In this document: one piece after another, positions 45,187 through 53,515 of the stretch | How positions within the stretch are numbered: position 1 is the stretch's first letter | Layout of the letters: each line of letters begins with the position of its first letter | Source: JABDMH01 sp050298535 | Lineage (GTDB): Bacteria > Bacteroidota > Bacteroidia > Chitinophagales > Saprospiraceae | Assembly (NCBI GenBank): GCA_050298535.1 | Contig: JBNKUI010000048.1 | Location: 1 to 64,000 of the forward strand | Direction of reading: 5' to 3' | Length of the DNA stretch: 64,000 bases | The notes under the pieces: model-generated | What the model saw: the letters and a program-made list of their open reading frames with translations, nothing else | What the model was told of the DNA's origin: nothing | The model's database searches: none | Translations under genes and position numbers: made by a program

Positions 45187-46098
45187 ATGGGAGAGAAAAA
45201 GATCAAGTCAACAGAAATCGTAACCTCAAACGGCCACACTGATACATTGGATCGGATATCGGTAGATAAGACATTTAAATTGTATATCGGCGGCGCCTTT
45301 CCACGCACTGAATCGGGAAGGTATACGGTGATAACTCTGAAGGATAATTCAGTTGTAAACATTTGCGAGGGATCGCGTAAGGATTTTCGGGAGGCTGTTT
45401 TGGCGGCCCGAAAGGTACAGTCTGGTTGGGCTAAACGTACGGCCTACAACAGGGGGCAGATTCTGTATCGAATCGCTGAAATGCTCGAAGCCCGACGCGC
45501 TCAGTTTGCGGATTTGTTGAAATTGATCGGTTCGTCCAATGCGGAAAGTGAAGTGGATGTATCTATTGATCGTATTGTCCACTATGCCGGTTGGGCAGAT
45601 AAGTATCAGCAGGTCTTCAGTACAGTAAATCCGGTATCAGGACCGTACTTTAATTTCTCAGTTCCCGAACCTATGGGTGTAGTGGCAATTATTTGTCCTG
45701 AGCACAATCCGCTTTTGGCCCTGATCACCAACCTGCTGACAAGCATCGTCAGTGGCAATACATGTATCAGTCTCGTGCCTCCGATCAATGGTCCTGTTGC
45801 AATCACCTTAGCAGAGGTGCTGCATACCTCAGATTTACCGGGTGGTGTCGTGAATATCATCACAGGAAGTGAAAATGAACTGGCACTACATATCAGCGGG
45901 CATATGGATGTGAATGCTTTGATTTATGCTTCTAATAATTCGGAAATTCTTCGATTGATGCAACTGGAATCAAGTGCTAATGTGAAGCGAACCTTTTCCC
46001 GTCACCATGAAAATTGGCTAAATTCAGTATTAGAGAGTCCTTATTTGATATCGGAAACAGTAGAAATCAAAACAACCTGGCATCCCATAGGCCAATGA
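45187..46098 (+). CDS. Truncated aldehyde dehydrogenase-like protein without catalytic half
   Basis: A 303-residue paralogue of the preceding enzyme. It keeps the N-terminal and coenzyme-binding part (YIGGAFPRTESGRYTVI, WAKRTAYNRGQILYRIAEML, EPMGVVAIICPEHNPLL, DLPGGVVNIITG). The GSTEVG nucleotide loop is degraded to YASNNSEI, and the ELGGK glutamate and the catalytic Cys domain are absent. The last 50 residues show no ALDH similarity that I can see. The gene follows 10 bp after the active enzyme. It is too well kept to be a recent pseudogene, having an intact frame and its own start. A structural or regulatory partner of the full-length enzyme is likely, as in the non-catalytic domain of ALDH16. 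Confidence 0.85.
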   Translation: MGEKKIKSTEIVTSNGHTDTLDRISVDKTFKLYIGGAFPRTESGRYTVITLKDNSVVNICEGSRKDFREAVLAARKVQSGWAKRTAYNRGQILYRIAEMLEARRAQFADLLKLIGSSNAESEVDVSIDRIVHYAGWADKYQQVFSTVNPVSGPYFNFSVPEPMGVVAIICPEHNPLLALITNLLTSIVSGNTCISLVPPINGPVAITLAEVLHTSDLPGGVVNIITGSENELALHISGHMDVNALIYASNNSEILRLMQLESSANVKRTFSRHHENWLNSVLESPYLISETVEIKTTWHPIGQ

Positions 46099-46346
46099 TG
46101 TTAAGGTAACCCTATTCATTTGCATTGGACATGACCAGAGGTGTTCGGCCAATATTGCTAATTCGAAAGGGACCGGGCTCGAGGTACAGTGTCCGAAAAT
46201 TTCTAGCAGAGCTCTTGTGAGCGGTGAGGGTGTATGAGTCCCGCCGGAGTCGTAAGAATTGAAGGATATGAAGGCAGAATTTCAATATCGAACGACGTTA
46301 TTTGCTAAATACGTACATTGAGGAGCAAGACTAGATAAAGGTAAAA

Positions 46347-47165
46347 ATGAGAAGACTTGGATTTTGCACGTTACTGACTGTGCTACTGAATTTTTCATAT
46401 GGTCAGGGTGATCAAGTTGTGTTTCTATGGTCAAGCAAGGCTCCCATCATGGCCATGAGTCATCAGCCAGAAAAGGTCCGAATCACAGAACAAGGAGAGC
46501 ATGTAGTTTCTAATATTCATGCTCCCAATATCACAGCTTTTATACCCCCTCCCGACATTGCTACAGGTACCGCGGTAGTGATCGCTCCTGGAGGGGGACA
46601 CCGCGAATTGTGGATCGATCATGAAGGATTTAATGTCGCAAGATTTCTCAAAGAGCAAGGAATAGCCGCTTTTGTTTTGAAGTATCGATTGGCGAATGCC
46701 GAAGGGTCTGAATACACTGTAGACGAACATGCCGTGGCGGACATACTCAAGGCAGTTGAATTGGTAAGAAGTAAATCGCAACAGTGGAATATTAAACCGG
46801 ACAGGGTGGGTGTTATGGGATTTTCTGCCGGGGGTGAGATTGCCGGTCTGGCTGCAATGAGTGAGGACTTGACCACTAGACCTGATTTTCAGGTCCTAAT
46901 GTATCCCGGAAGGCTGGAAAGGCTAAAAGTAACCGAGGGATCGGTACCGGCATTCCTGGCATGTGGATCTAATGATCGACCGGACATTTCTGAGAAACTT
47001 CCCGAGTTTTACCTGGAATGTAAGAAATCGGAAGTTCCGGCTGAAATGCACATATATGCGGCAGCGGGTCATGGTTTTGGATTACGAATAGGAAATAAGG
47101 GAGCTGTAACTCAATGGCCAAACCAACTTGTATATTGGTTAAAAGATTTAAACTTATTGGACTGA
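46347..47165 (+). CDS. Secreted alpha/beta hydrolase (esterase-like)
   Basis: A 272-residue hydrolase with a signal peptide (residues 1-19, ending NFSYG). The oxyanion loop is APGGGH (80-85). The nucleophile is S160 in GFSAGGE, and the likely acid and base are D210 (CGSNDRPD) and H242 (AAGHGFG). This is the BD-FAE/acetylxylan-esterase-like group often found in carbohydrate utilisation, so an acetyl or other acyl ester outside the cytoplasm is the likely substrate. It stands 157 bp before the DUF1080 protein. The 248 bp before it hold no gene. Confidence 0.88.
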   Translation: MRRLGFCTLLTVLLNFSYGQGDQVVFLWSSKAPIMAMSHQPEKVRITEQGEHVVSNIHAPNITAFIPPPDIATGTAVVIAPGGGHRELWIDHEGFNVARFLKEQGIAAFVLKYRLANAEGSEYTVDEHAVADILKAVELVRSKSQQWNIKPDRVGVMGFSAGGEIAGLAAMSEDLTTRPDFQVLMYPGRLERLKVTEGSVPAFLACGSNDRPDISEKLPEFYLECKKSEVPAEMHIYAAAGHGFGLRIGNKGAVTQWPNQLVYWLKDLNLLD

Positions 47166-47322
47166 TGCCAGCGGTAGGGTTCTATGATGTGCTCAAGTCC
47201 CCAGTCCTAACGAGTCAGTTTTATTCGGGACGTAAGGATGTAATTTGATTTTGTAATTATTTGTCGGATATTTCAAGAAAGTCGAAGTATGGTCGTCCGG
47301 AGTAATCATAGATAGATCGCGT

Positions 47323-48198
47323 ATGAAAAAGAAAGTAATGTATTTCTTATATCTGGGCTGCATGTTGTCCTTGATTTATTGCAATCTTCCTAAAGAGATA
47401 TCTGCTGATCCGGAGCGGGAAGACTGGATCTCTCTGTTCAATGGCAAAGATATGTCGGGATGGACTCCTAAGATTCGGGGATTTGAACTTGGAGAGAATC
47501 ACCTGAATACTTTTCGAGTTGAAGATGGGGTGTTGCAATGTAACTATGATCAATATGAAAATTTTGACTCAAAGTTTGGACACCTATTTTATAAAGACTC
47601 ATTTTCATACTATCGACTTGTAGCAGAATACCGTACGGTGGGTGATGAAACTATCGAAGGGGCCCCTGGTTGGGCATTTCGGAACAATGGACTGATGCTC
47701 CATTGCCAGCCCCCAGAAAGTATGAGCCTGGAACAGGACTTTCCCATATCGCTTGAGATGCAGTTGCTGTCAGGAAATGGAACAGATGAGCGATCTACAG
47801 CCAACCTTTGCACCCCTGGCACGCACGTATACGTCAATGGGAAATTGGTGACTGATCATTGCATGAATTCTACCAGCCGTACCTACCATGGGGACACGTG
47901 GGTACAAGTGGAGGCCCTGGTTTATGGTGATTCGATCATTCACCACGTAGTGGAGGGAGACACCGTGTTTACCTTTACCCATCCCATCATGGGTGGTGGA
48001 GTGGTCAACGGACACAATCCAGAGGTCCTAAAAGAGGGTGAACCAATCTCCAGTGGATATATCTCGATTCAGGGCGAAAGTCATAATACAGAATTTCGTA
48101 AGATCGAACTGCTCAATCTCTGTGGTTGCAAAGACAAGAAAGCCAAGAATTTCAAATCCTATTATGTTAAGGCTGATAACAGTGCATGTATCTACTAA
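47323..48198 (+). CDS. DUF1080 (3-keto-disaccharide hydrolase-like) exported protein
   Basis: A 291-residue protein with an N-terminal hydrophobic signal and a cysteine at residue 20 (LSLIYCNL), a poor lipobox because Tyr precedes the Cys. The DUF1080 domain starts at WISLFNGKDMSGWTPK and continues with FRVEDGVLQCNYDQY and a concanavalin-like core. The tail (GCKDKKAKNFKSYYVKADNS then ACIY) is a diverged copy of the GCxDxxAxNYxxxAxxDDGSCxY unit found in many secreted Bacteroidota proteins. It probably acts on glycans together with the esterase. Its stop overlaps the convergent deoA stop by 4 bp. Confidence 0.85.
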   Translation: MKKKVMYFLYLGCMLSLIYCNLPKEISADPEREDWISLFNGKDMSGWTPKIRGFELGENHLNTFRVEDGVLQCNYDQYENFDSKFGHLFYKDSFSYYRLVAEYRTVGDETIEGAPGWAFRNNGLMLHCQPPESMSLEQDFPISLEMQLLSGNGTDERSTANLCTPGTHVYVNGKLVTDHCMNSTSRTYHGDTWVQVEALVYGDSIIHHVVEGDTVFTFTHPIMGGGVVNGHNPEVLKEGEPISSGYISIQGESHNTEFRKIELLNLCGCKDKKAKNFKSYYVKADNSACIY

Positions 48199-49502
48199 TG
48201 TCGTATGATACGATGTATTAGTGGGGTGGGAGTGTAGTCGCTGGCGTCAATTGAGAAAGCATTCTTCAAGACTGCCTGTCCTTCCTTTACCTGTTCCAGC
48301 TTTTGCCCCTGTATAATAGCCAGTATATCTCCTTTCTGAACTTCACTTCCTATTTTTTCTTGAAGGATAACGCCTGCGGTCAGGTCGATGGCATCTTCTT
48401 TTTTCTTGCGGCCTGCACCTGCTATCATGGACGAAAGTCCGACGATACGTGCATCAACGTTATGAAGTATGCCACTCTCTTGCCCGTATACAGTGAGTTG
48501 ATACTCCGCCTCAAGGAGGGATTCGGGTTTCCTGAGTGTCTCCATATCGCCTTGCTGGGCACTGACCAGTTCCTTGAGTTTTTCGAAAGCTGCTCCGTTT
48601 TGAATTTGGTCTGTAAGCGACTTTGTCACTTTGTCCGTACTCCATTCTTTTTTTGCTAGCTGCACCATGTTGCGAGCAATCTCCAGACATAGGTCACATA
48701 GTCTTTCATCACCACGACCTTGAAGAACCTCAATGGCTTCATATACTTCCAATGCATTGCCGATATAAGCGCCCAGTGGAGTATTCATGTCCGTGATAAT
48801 CGCTACCGTTTCTCGGCCGAGGTTGTGACCAATGTCCACCATTTGTTGGCTCAGGGCAAGGGCCTCATGCATGTTGTTTATACTGGCACCAGATCCAACT
48901 TTAACATCCAGCACGATTTTTTCGGCACCGGATGCGATTTTCTTACTCATGATGCTGGAGGCAATAAGCGGAATGGAGTCGACTGTAGCCGTGAGATCAC
49001 GGAGCGCATACATTCTTCGATCAGCTGGGACAATCTCAGCAGTCTGACCCGAAATCGCAATGCTATGACGCACGATATTCTGTACAAATGTATTGGCAGA
49101 AAGTGCGTAATCAAATCCTTCAAAAACAGATAGTTTGTCCAACGTGCCGCCAGTATGTCCCAATCCCTTACCAGAAAACTTGGCAATGGGGATACCGAGC
49201 GATGCTACCCAGGGTGCTACAATAAGGGTAGTCTTATCACCTACACCACCTGTGCTATGCTTATCCACCTTTACTCCTTCAATGTGACTGAGATCGATCA
49301 TCTGACCACCTTGTGCCATGGCCATGGTAAGATCACTGGTTTCGTCGGCTGTCATCCCATTCAGATAAATAGCCATCAAGAGTGCAGATATCTGATAATC
49401 TGGGGTTTTTGGGTCTTGTGCATATTGTACCAAATCTTTGATTTCATGCGTACTGAAGGTACCCTTGTCTCTCTTTTTTCGAATGAGATCCTGCAAATTC
49501 AT
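48195..49502 (-). CDS. deoA: Thymidine/pyrimidine-nucleoside phosphorylase
   Basis: A 435-residue enzyme that splits thymidine, deoxyuridine or uridine with phosphate. ATG 49502 (MNLQDLIRKKRDKGTFSTHEI) fits the family; the frame is open 17 codons further upstream. The signature is KFSGKGLGHTGGTLDKLSVFEGF, with the phosphate loop KHSTGGVGDKT. Length matches pyrimidine-nucleoside phosphorylase (about 433) and thymidine phosphorylase (about 440), so the exact base range is unresolved. It is the last gene of the nupC-PNP-pseudoPNP-LOG operon. Its product, deoxyribose 1-phosphate, feeds DeoC after mutase action; no mutase gene is in the window. Confidence 0.95.
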   Translation of the reverse strand: MNLQDLIRKKRDKGTFSTHEIKDLVQYAQDPKTPDYQISALLMAIYLNGMTADETSDLTMAMAQGGQMIDLSHIEGVKVDKHSTGGVGDKTTLIVAPWVASLGIPIAKFSGKGLGHTGGTLDKLSVFEGFDYALSANTFVQNIVRHSIAISGQTAEIVPADRRMYALRDLTATVDSIPLIASSIMSKKIASGAEKIVLDVKVGSGASINNMHEALALSQQMVDIGHNLGRETVAIITDMNTPLGAYIGNALEVYEAIEVLQGRGDERLCDLCLEIARNMVQLAKKEWSTDKVTKSLTDQIQNGAAFEKLKELVSAQQGDMETLRKPESLLEAEYQLTVYGQESGILHNVDARIVGLSSMIAGAGRKKKEDAIDLTAGVILQEKIGSEVQKGDILAIIQGQKLEQVKEGQAVLKNAFSIDASDYTPTPLIHRIIRH

Positions 49503-49540
49503 ATGGAATGATTTTCTCTGGCTCCAAATTGAATTGAACT

Positions 49541-50110
49541 TCATCGCATCCATTTGTTGACGCGCTGGGGGGTGAAGGATTCCAATCGTTTAATAACATC
49601 CATCACCTCACATTCAAAAATCAATTGTTCGTGAAATACTGACTTCAAGAATCCTTTTTCAACCATGTGAACAATATGAGCCTGCAAATGATCATAGAAT
49701 CCATCTATATTGAGTACGGCGATTGGCTGCTGGTGATATCCCAGCTGGGACCAGGTAAGCATTTCAAAGAGTTCATCTAATGTGCCAAATCCTCCAGGTA
49801 AGGCGATGACTGCATCGGACAAATCACTCATCACTTGCTTTCGCTCATGCATACTTGAGACTTCGATGAGTTGAGTGAGTTTTGGATGAGCGATTTCCTT
49901 TCGCTTGAGGTCATTGGGTATTACTCCGATTGCTTCACCACCATTCATCAGGACCGCATCGGCAATGATGCCCATGAGGCCTACTGATGCACCACCATAC
50001 ACGAGACTGTATTGCTTCTCAGCCAGCAGCTTACCCAATGCACTTGCAGCGACGGTAAAGACGCTGTCATTTCCAGCACTTGATCCACAGAATACAGAAA
50101 TCCGTTTCAT
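49541..50110 (-). CDS. LOG family nucleotide 5'-monophosphate phosphoribohydrolase-like protein
   Basis: A 189-residue Rossmann-fold protein of the LOG/TIGR00730 family. The signatures are SVFCGSSAGND at the N-terminus, YGGASVGLMGIIADAV, and the catalytic PGGFGTLDELFEMLTW with HERKQVM before it. Members release the base from (cytokinin-type) nucleoside monophosphates. Its start overlaps the pseudo-PNP stop (ATGA), giving translational coupling, and deoA follows after 38 bp. In this operon a role in freeing purine or other bases from nucleotides is plausible. Confidence 0.92.
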   Translation of the reverse strand: MKRISVFCGSSAGNDSVFTVAASALGKLLAEKQYSLVYGGASVGLMGIIADAVLMNGGEAIGVIPNDLKRKEIAHPKLTQLIEVSSMHERKQVMSDLSDAVIALPGGFGTLDELFEMLTWSQLGYHQQPIAVLNIDGFYDHLQAHIVHMVEKGFLKSVFHEQLIFECEVMDVIKRLESFTPQRVNKWMR

Positions 50111-50703
50111 GATGTGGCATTTTGTGGTATGAAATTAGCCAAATCCTTTTCTTCCAGTGAATCCACCGTATCCGTGATAAACGCAGTACTTGAGATGCCG
50201 GCATGATTCAGTAGTATGTTAGTGTGGACAAGTTCATCTGTCAGCCAGTCAGCTCCCAGGGTAGTCATCATCATTTCCTCAGCAGGAGTGACAAGAGATA
50301 GATTTTTTACACCAGCACAGACTATTCCTTTTTCGGGATATTCAATGAGATAAGGGGATGACATGTCGGGAAATCTAGGACCGCGACTATCCTTATTAGG
50401 ACCTCTTAGGGGATTTTCTCCAGTCCAGTTTAAGTGATCCCTCACTGGCCACCATATATCAGCGGTATCAGCATGTAGTGATTTACCCACGACTAACATG
50501 ATTACTCGTATAATCCCATGATCTGATAAGAAGTCAAGGATCCTGTAGATATCATTAGCACTCTGTATTACCAGTAAATGCTTGCTTTCAATTGTGATGA
50601 TAGATGGTTTATCTAGAGAGGCATGTCCACTCAGGAAAGGCTTCGCTAATTGAAGGCGATTAGAAATAATAAGGGCTGTTTTACATCTTTTAATATCTGT
50701 CAT
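50107..50703 (-). CDS. Degenerate PNP paralogue retaining the active-site loop
   Basis: A 198-residue protein counted from ATG 50703; an in-frame TTG lies four codons earlier. It aligns along its length with trimeric purine nucleoside phosphorylases but has lost their catalytic parts: the GSG phosphate loop is ISNRL (13-17), the RFHxYEG segment is gone, TGPSYETPAE is reduced to LSLVTPAEE (135-143), and GMSTVPE is DELVH. It keeps almost perfectly the DHxNxTGxNPLxGPNxxxxGPRFPDMSxxY loop (residues 89-118, with F111 in RFPDM). In human PNP this loop delivers Phe159 to the neighbouring subunit's active site. It is 15 bp after the real PNP. Probably a non-catalytic subunit. Confidence 0.8.
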   Translation of the reverse strand: MTDIKRCKTALIISNRLQLAKPFLSGHASLDKPSIITIESKHLLVIQSANDIYRILDFLSDHGIIRVIMLVVGKSLHADTADIWWPVRDHLNWTGENPLRGPNKDSRGPRFPDMSSPYLIEYPEKGIVCAGVKNLSLVTPAEEMMMTTLGADWLTDELVHTNILLNHAGISSTAFITDTVDSLEEKDLANFIPQNATS

Positions 50704-50718
50704 GAGGCTATTCAATGA

Positions 50719-51528
50719 CTAATTCAATGTGACTATCGTCAGTTGCATAAGAAATCGATCGACGCTATCCTGAATTGATTTCATGGTATCCATCACCTCC
50801 TCATGGTTTAGTGCACCATTTTTTATCCCCGAACCGTAGTTACTAATCATAGAAATAGCCACGATTTCCATACCACAATGTGCAGCCGTCAGTATCTCAG
50901 GTACGGTTGACATTCCTACCGCATCAGCTCCCAATTTACGCATCGCTCTAATTTCGGCGGGTGTCTCATAACTGGGTCCAGTCGTGAAGATATATGTGCC
51001 ATTGTGGATTTTTAGACCCTCATTGACCGCAATTTTTCTTGCCTTCGCTTGCAGCTGATGGGAGTATGCGTCCATGCGTTCAGATCTCGCATTCTTGATA
51101 ATATCAGGATACCGTAAACTATGGTTTATGTGGTCGGTGATGAGCATGAGTTCACCAGGTTTAAAGTCCATGTTGATGGATCCAGCGGCGTTCGTCACTA
51201 TTAAAGATTTTACGCCAAGACTGGCAAATACTCTTATTGGAATACTGATCACATTCATGCTATGCCCTTCATAAAAATGGAAACGGCCCTGCATCACCAG
51301 TACTAGTTTGGATGCTAAACGCACAACCATTAGATTTCCATCATGTCCTTTGATCGTGGTTTCTGGAAATCCCGGAATCGTTTTGTAGGGAATCACATGC
51401 TCTACTTCGAGTTTTTTCACCCAACCTGCAAAGCCGGATCCCAGGATGACTACAGTCTGTGGTGATTCTGAAAGTTCACCTTTGAGAAAGTCGGAGGCCT
51501 TCTTTATGGAAGAATCAATACTTTCCAT
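50719..51528 (-). CDS. Purine nucleoside phosphorylase (trimeric type), loop-deficient
   Basis: A 269-residue PNP that converts purine nucleosides and phosphate to base plus (deoxy)ribose 1-phosphate. The catalytic motifs are complete: GSG (30-32), GRFHFYEGHS (81-90), VTNAAGSIN (111-119), TTGPSYETPAE (182-192), GADAVGMSTVPE (200-211) and N230 in ISN. After DHIN (132-135), however, the usual NPLxGPNxxxFGxRFPDM loop is missing and replaced by an unrelated, about five residues shorter, stretch (136-151). The frame is intact on both sides. It starts 3 bp after nupC and precedes the degenerate paralogue that retains the loop. Confidence 0.95.
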   Translation of the reverse strand: MESIDSSIKKASDFLKGELSESPQTVVILGSGFAGWVKKLEVEHVIPYKTIPGFPETTIKGHDGNLMVVRLASKLVLVMQGRFHFYEGHSMNVISIPIRVFASLGVKSLIVTNAAGSINMDFKPGELMLITDHINHSLRYPDIIKNARSERMDAYSHQLQAKARKIAVNEGLKIHNGTYIFTTGPSYETPAEIRAMRKLGADAVGMSTVPEILTAAHCGMEIVAISMISNYGSGIKNGALNHEEVMDTMKSIQDSVDRFLMQLTIVTLN

Positions 51529-51531
51529 AGG

Positions 51532-52833
51532 TTAAATCTCTTGTACAAGCACTCCCGCAATAATGGCAGTGAGAAAGCATGCAATGGTACCGCCAATAAG
51601 TGCTCGGAAGGCCAGACGGGATAAGTTATTACGCTGACCGGGAGCCAGCACGCCAATGCCTCCAATCTGAATACCTATCGATGCAAAGTTGGCAAAACCA
51701 CACAATGCATAAGTACCTATGATAATAGATTTATCACTAATAGCCGCAGCATTTTTTAAATCTGTCAAGGTCACATAGGCCAGGAATTCATTGAGGATCG
51801 TCTTTTCACCCAATGTTTGACCGATAGCGATAAGATCTGCACCAGGGACTCCCAGCAACCAGGCAAAAGGAGCGAAGAGCAAACCCAAAACATACTGCAG
51901 CGTAAATCCTTCATAGTTGCCACCTGACCAGGCAACGATTTGGTCATTGATACCGGTCCATGCACCAATTTGCATGAAAATGTAGTTGCCCAGATAGATA
52001 AAAGCCGTAAAGGTCAGTAACATAGCTCCCACATTGACCGCCAGTTTAATGCCATCGGTAGTTCCGACAGATAAAGCATCCAGGGCATTACTTCCGGCAG
52101 TGCTTGGAGGCACGTCCAGATTTTCATTTACAGATTCTGGATCATCTTCTGGATATAGGAGCTTGGCAGCTACGATTGCTGCTGGAGCACTGATAATCGA
52201 AGCCGTCAGGAGGTGCATACCGAAAATTTGTTTTCCCTCAATGGTATCTCCGCCTAGCATCGCCATATAGGCTCCAAACACTCCTCCAGCTATAGTTGCC
52301 ATACCCCCAGTCATCAAGCAGTTGATTTCCGACTTGGACATTTTTTCCAGATAGGGTTTAACTACCAGTGGGGCTTCAGTCTGCCCAATGAAGACGTTCG
52401 CTGCGGCAGCAAGGCTTTCGGCCCCTGAAAGTCGCATTGTCTTCTTCATGAGCCAGGCAAAAGCGAAGACAATATTCTGTAATACACCCAAATAATAAAG
52501 TAGAGAAGACAGGGCTGAAAAAAATACAATGGTAGGTAAAACATAGAATGCAAAACCAAAGGCACCTCCTGCATTGGCGAGGTCTCCAAAAAGAAAGCGT
52601 GCGGAGTCCTCAGTTGCCGTAATCATCATGACAAAGAAATCAACGATCAGGCTAAAGAATGCACGAACGATCGGTACTTTTAACATGAGAAATGCTAGCA
52701 CAATTTGCAGAAGCACACCACCGCCCACTAATCTCCAATCAACATTCTTTCGATTACTGCTGAGAAGATAACAGATACCCAGCATGGTTACGATACCAAT
52801 TACCCCCCGGAAAATATCCATTCCAAGCTCCAT
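51532..52833 (-). CDS. nupC: Concentrative nucleoside transporter NupC
   Basis: A 433-residue inner-membrane transporter of the CNT family with 8-10 predicted helices. Typical stretches are VFFSALSSLLYYLGVLQNIVF, SLAAAANVFIGQTEAPLVVKPYL (substrate site), MTGGMATIAGGVFGAYMAMLG and TDGIKLAVNVGAMLLTF. It imports nucleosides with sodium or protons. As the first gene of the operon it supplies the substrates of the downstream phosphorylases. Divergent from uridine kinase, about 60 bp between starts. M1 or M5 may be the true start. Confidence 0.95.
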   Translation of the reverse strand: MELGMDIFRGVIGIVTMLGICYLLSSNRKNVDWRLVGGGVLLQIVLAFLMLKVPIVRAFFSLIVDFFVMMITATEDSARFLFGDLANAGGAFGFAFYVLPTIVFFSALSSLLYYLGVLQNIVFAFAWLMKKTMRLSGAESLAAAANVFIGQTEAPLVVKPYLEKMSKSEINCLMTGGMATIAGGVFGAYMAMLGGDTIEGKQIFGMHLLTASIISAPAAIVAAKLLYPEDDPESVNENLDVPPSTAGSNALDALSVGTTDGIKLAVNVGAMLLTFTAFIYLGNYIFMQIGAWTGINDQIVAWSGGNYEGFTLQYVLGLLFAPFAWLLGVPGADLIAIGQTLGEKTILNEFLAYVTLTDLKNAAAISDKSIIIGTYALCGFANFASIGIQIGGIGVLAPGQRNNLSRLAFRALIGGTIACFLTAIIAGVLVQEI

Positions 52834-52893
52834 CGCTGAAAGATACAGAATCTTGCCTGTAAGCCTCGCCCCATATTTTAGTATTTTTCGGAC

Positions 52894-53514
52894 ATGAATT
52901 CGATGCGTAGAACCATCATCGGTATTACGGGAGGATCAGGATCAGGTAAGAGCTCATTACTGCAGGGTCTGCGATCGGCATTTGGTGAGGAGACAGTGTG
53001 CATCGTTTCACAAGATGAATACTACCGCAACAGGGATGAGCAGATCAGGGACGAGGCTGGTTTTCAGAACTTCGATGTACCCGGTGCCCTTGATCTGGAA
53101 GGTTTTGTCGGTGATCTGGAACGCCTTCGCGTCGGACAAACCGTCGAACGGGTAAGGTATGTCTTCAATTGTGAGGTAGAAAAGCCATCACGCATTATCT
53201 ACAAACCGGCCCCCGTCATCATGGCCGAGGGCTTATTCCTGGCTGGGCTTCCCTCAGTACGCGAATTACTGGACTATAGCGTCTTCGTGCATGCACGAGA
53301 AGACCTTAAGCTGATTCGTCGTATCAAGCGAGATCAAACCGAGCGAAACTACGCCCTGGAAGAGATTCTTTATCGATATGAGCATCACGTGATTCCATGC
53401 TACGAGAGCTATATTAAAACGGAGTATGAGCGAGCGGATCTGGTGATTAACAATAATGGTGATATTCGAAAAAGTATTCGGTTGCTGAAGGCCGTAGTAA
53501 ATGAATTTCTCTAG
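52894..53514 (+). CDS. udk: Uridine kinase
   Basis: A 206-residue P-loop kinase that phosphorylates uridine or cytidine. The Walker A motif is ITGGSGSGKSSLLQGL near residue 9-24, with VSQDEYYRN (catalytic Asp) and FDVPGALDLEGF, the uridine-kinase pattern. VIMAEGLFLAG is the Walker B-like strand and DLKLIRRIKRDQTERNY the lid. It belongs to the udk group rather than to phosphoribulokinases. Divergent from nupC, so uptake and salvage are arranged around one intergenic region. The DUF481-type gene begins 1 bp after its stop. Confidence 0.93.
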   Translation: MNSMRRTIIGITGGSGSGKSSLLQGLRSAFGEETVCIVSQDEYYRNRDEQIRDEAGFQNFDVPGALDLEGFVGDLERLRVGQTVERVRYVFNCEVEKPSRIIYKPAPVIMAEGLFLAGLPSVRELLDYSVFVHAREDLKLIRRIKRDQTERNYALEEILYRYEHHVIPCYESYIKTEYERADLVINNNGDIRKSIRLLKAVVNEFL

Positions 53515-53515
53515 T

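Noticed and set aside
45187..46098. Reading the short ALDH-like gene as the result of a recent frameshift
   Set aside because: No catalytic-domain sequence is found downstream in any frame; the following 248 bp hold no ALDH remnants.
50107..50703. Reading the short PNP-like gene as a frameshifted or decaying pseudogene
   Set aside because: The frame is open throughout, the loop is strongly kept, and it is translationally coupled to the next gene (ATGA), which argues for selection.
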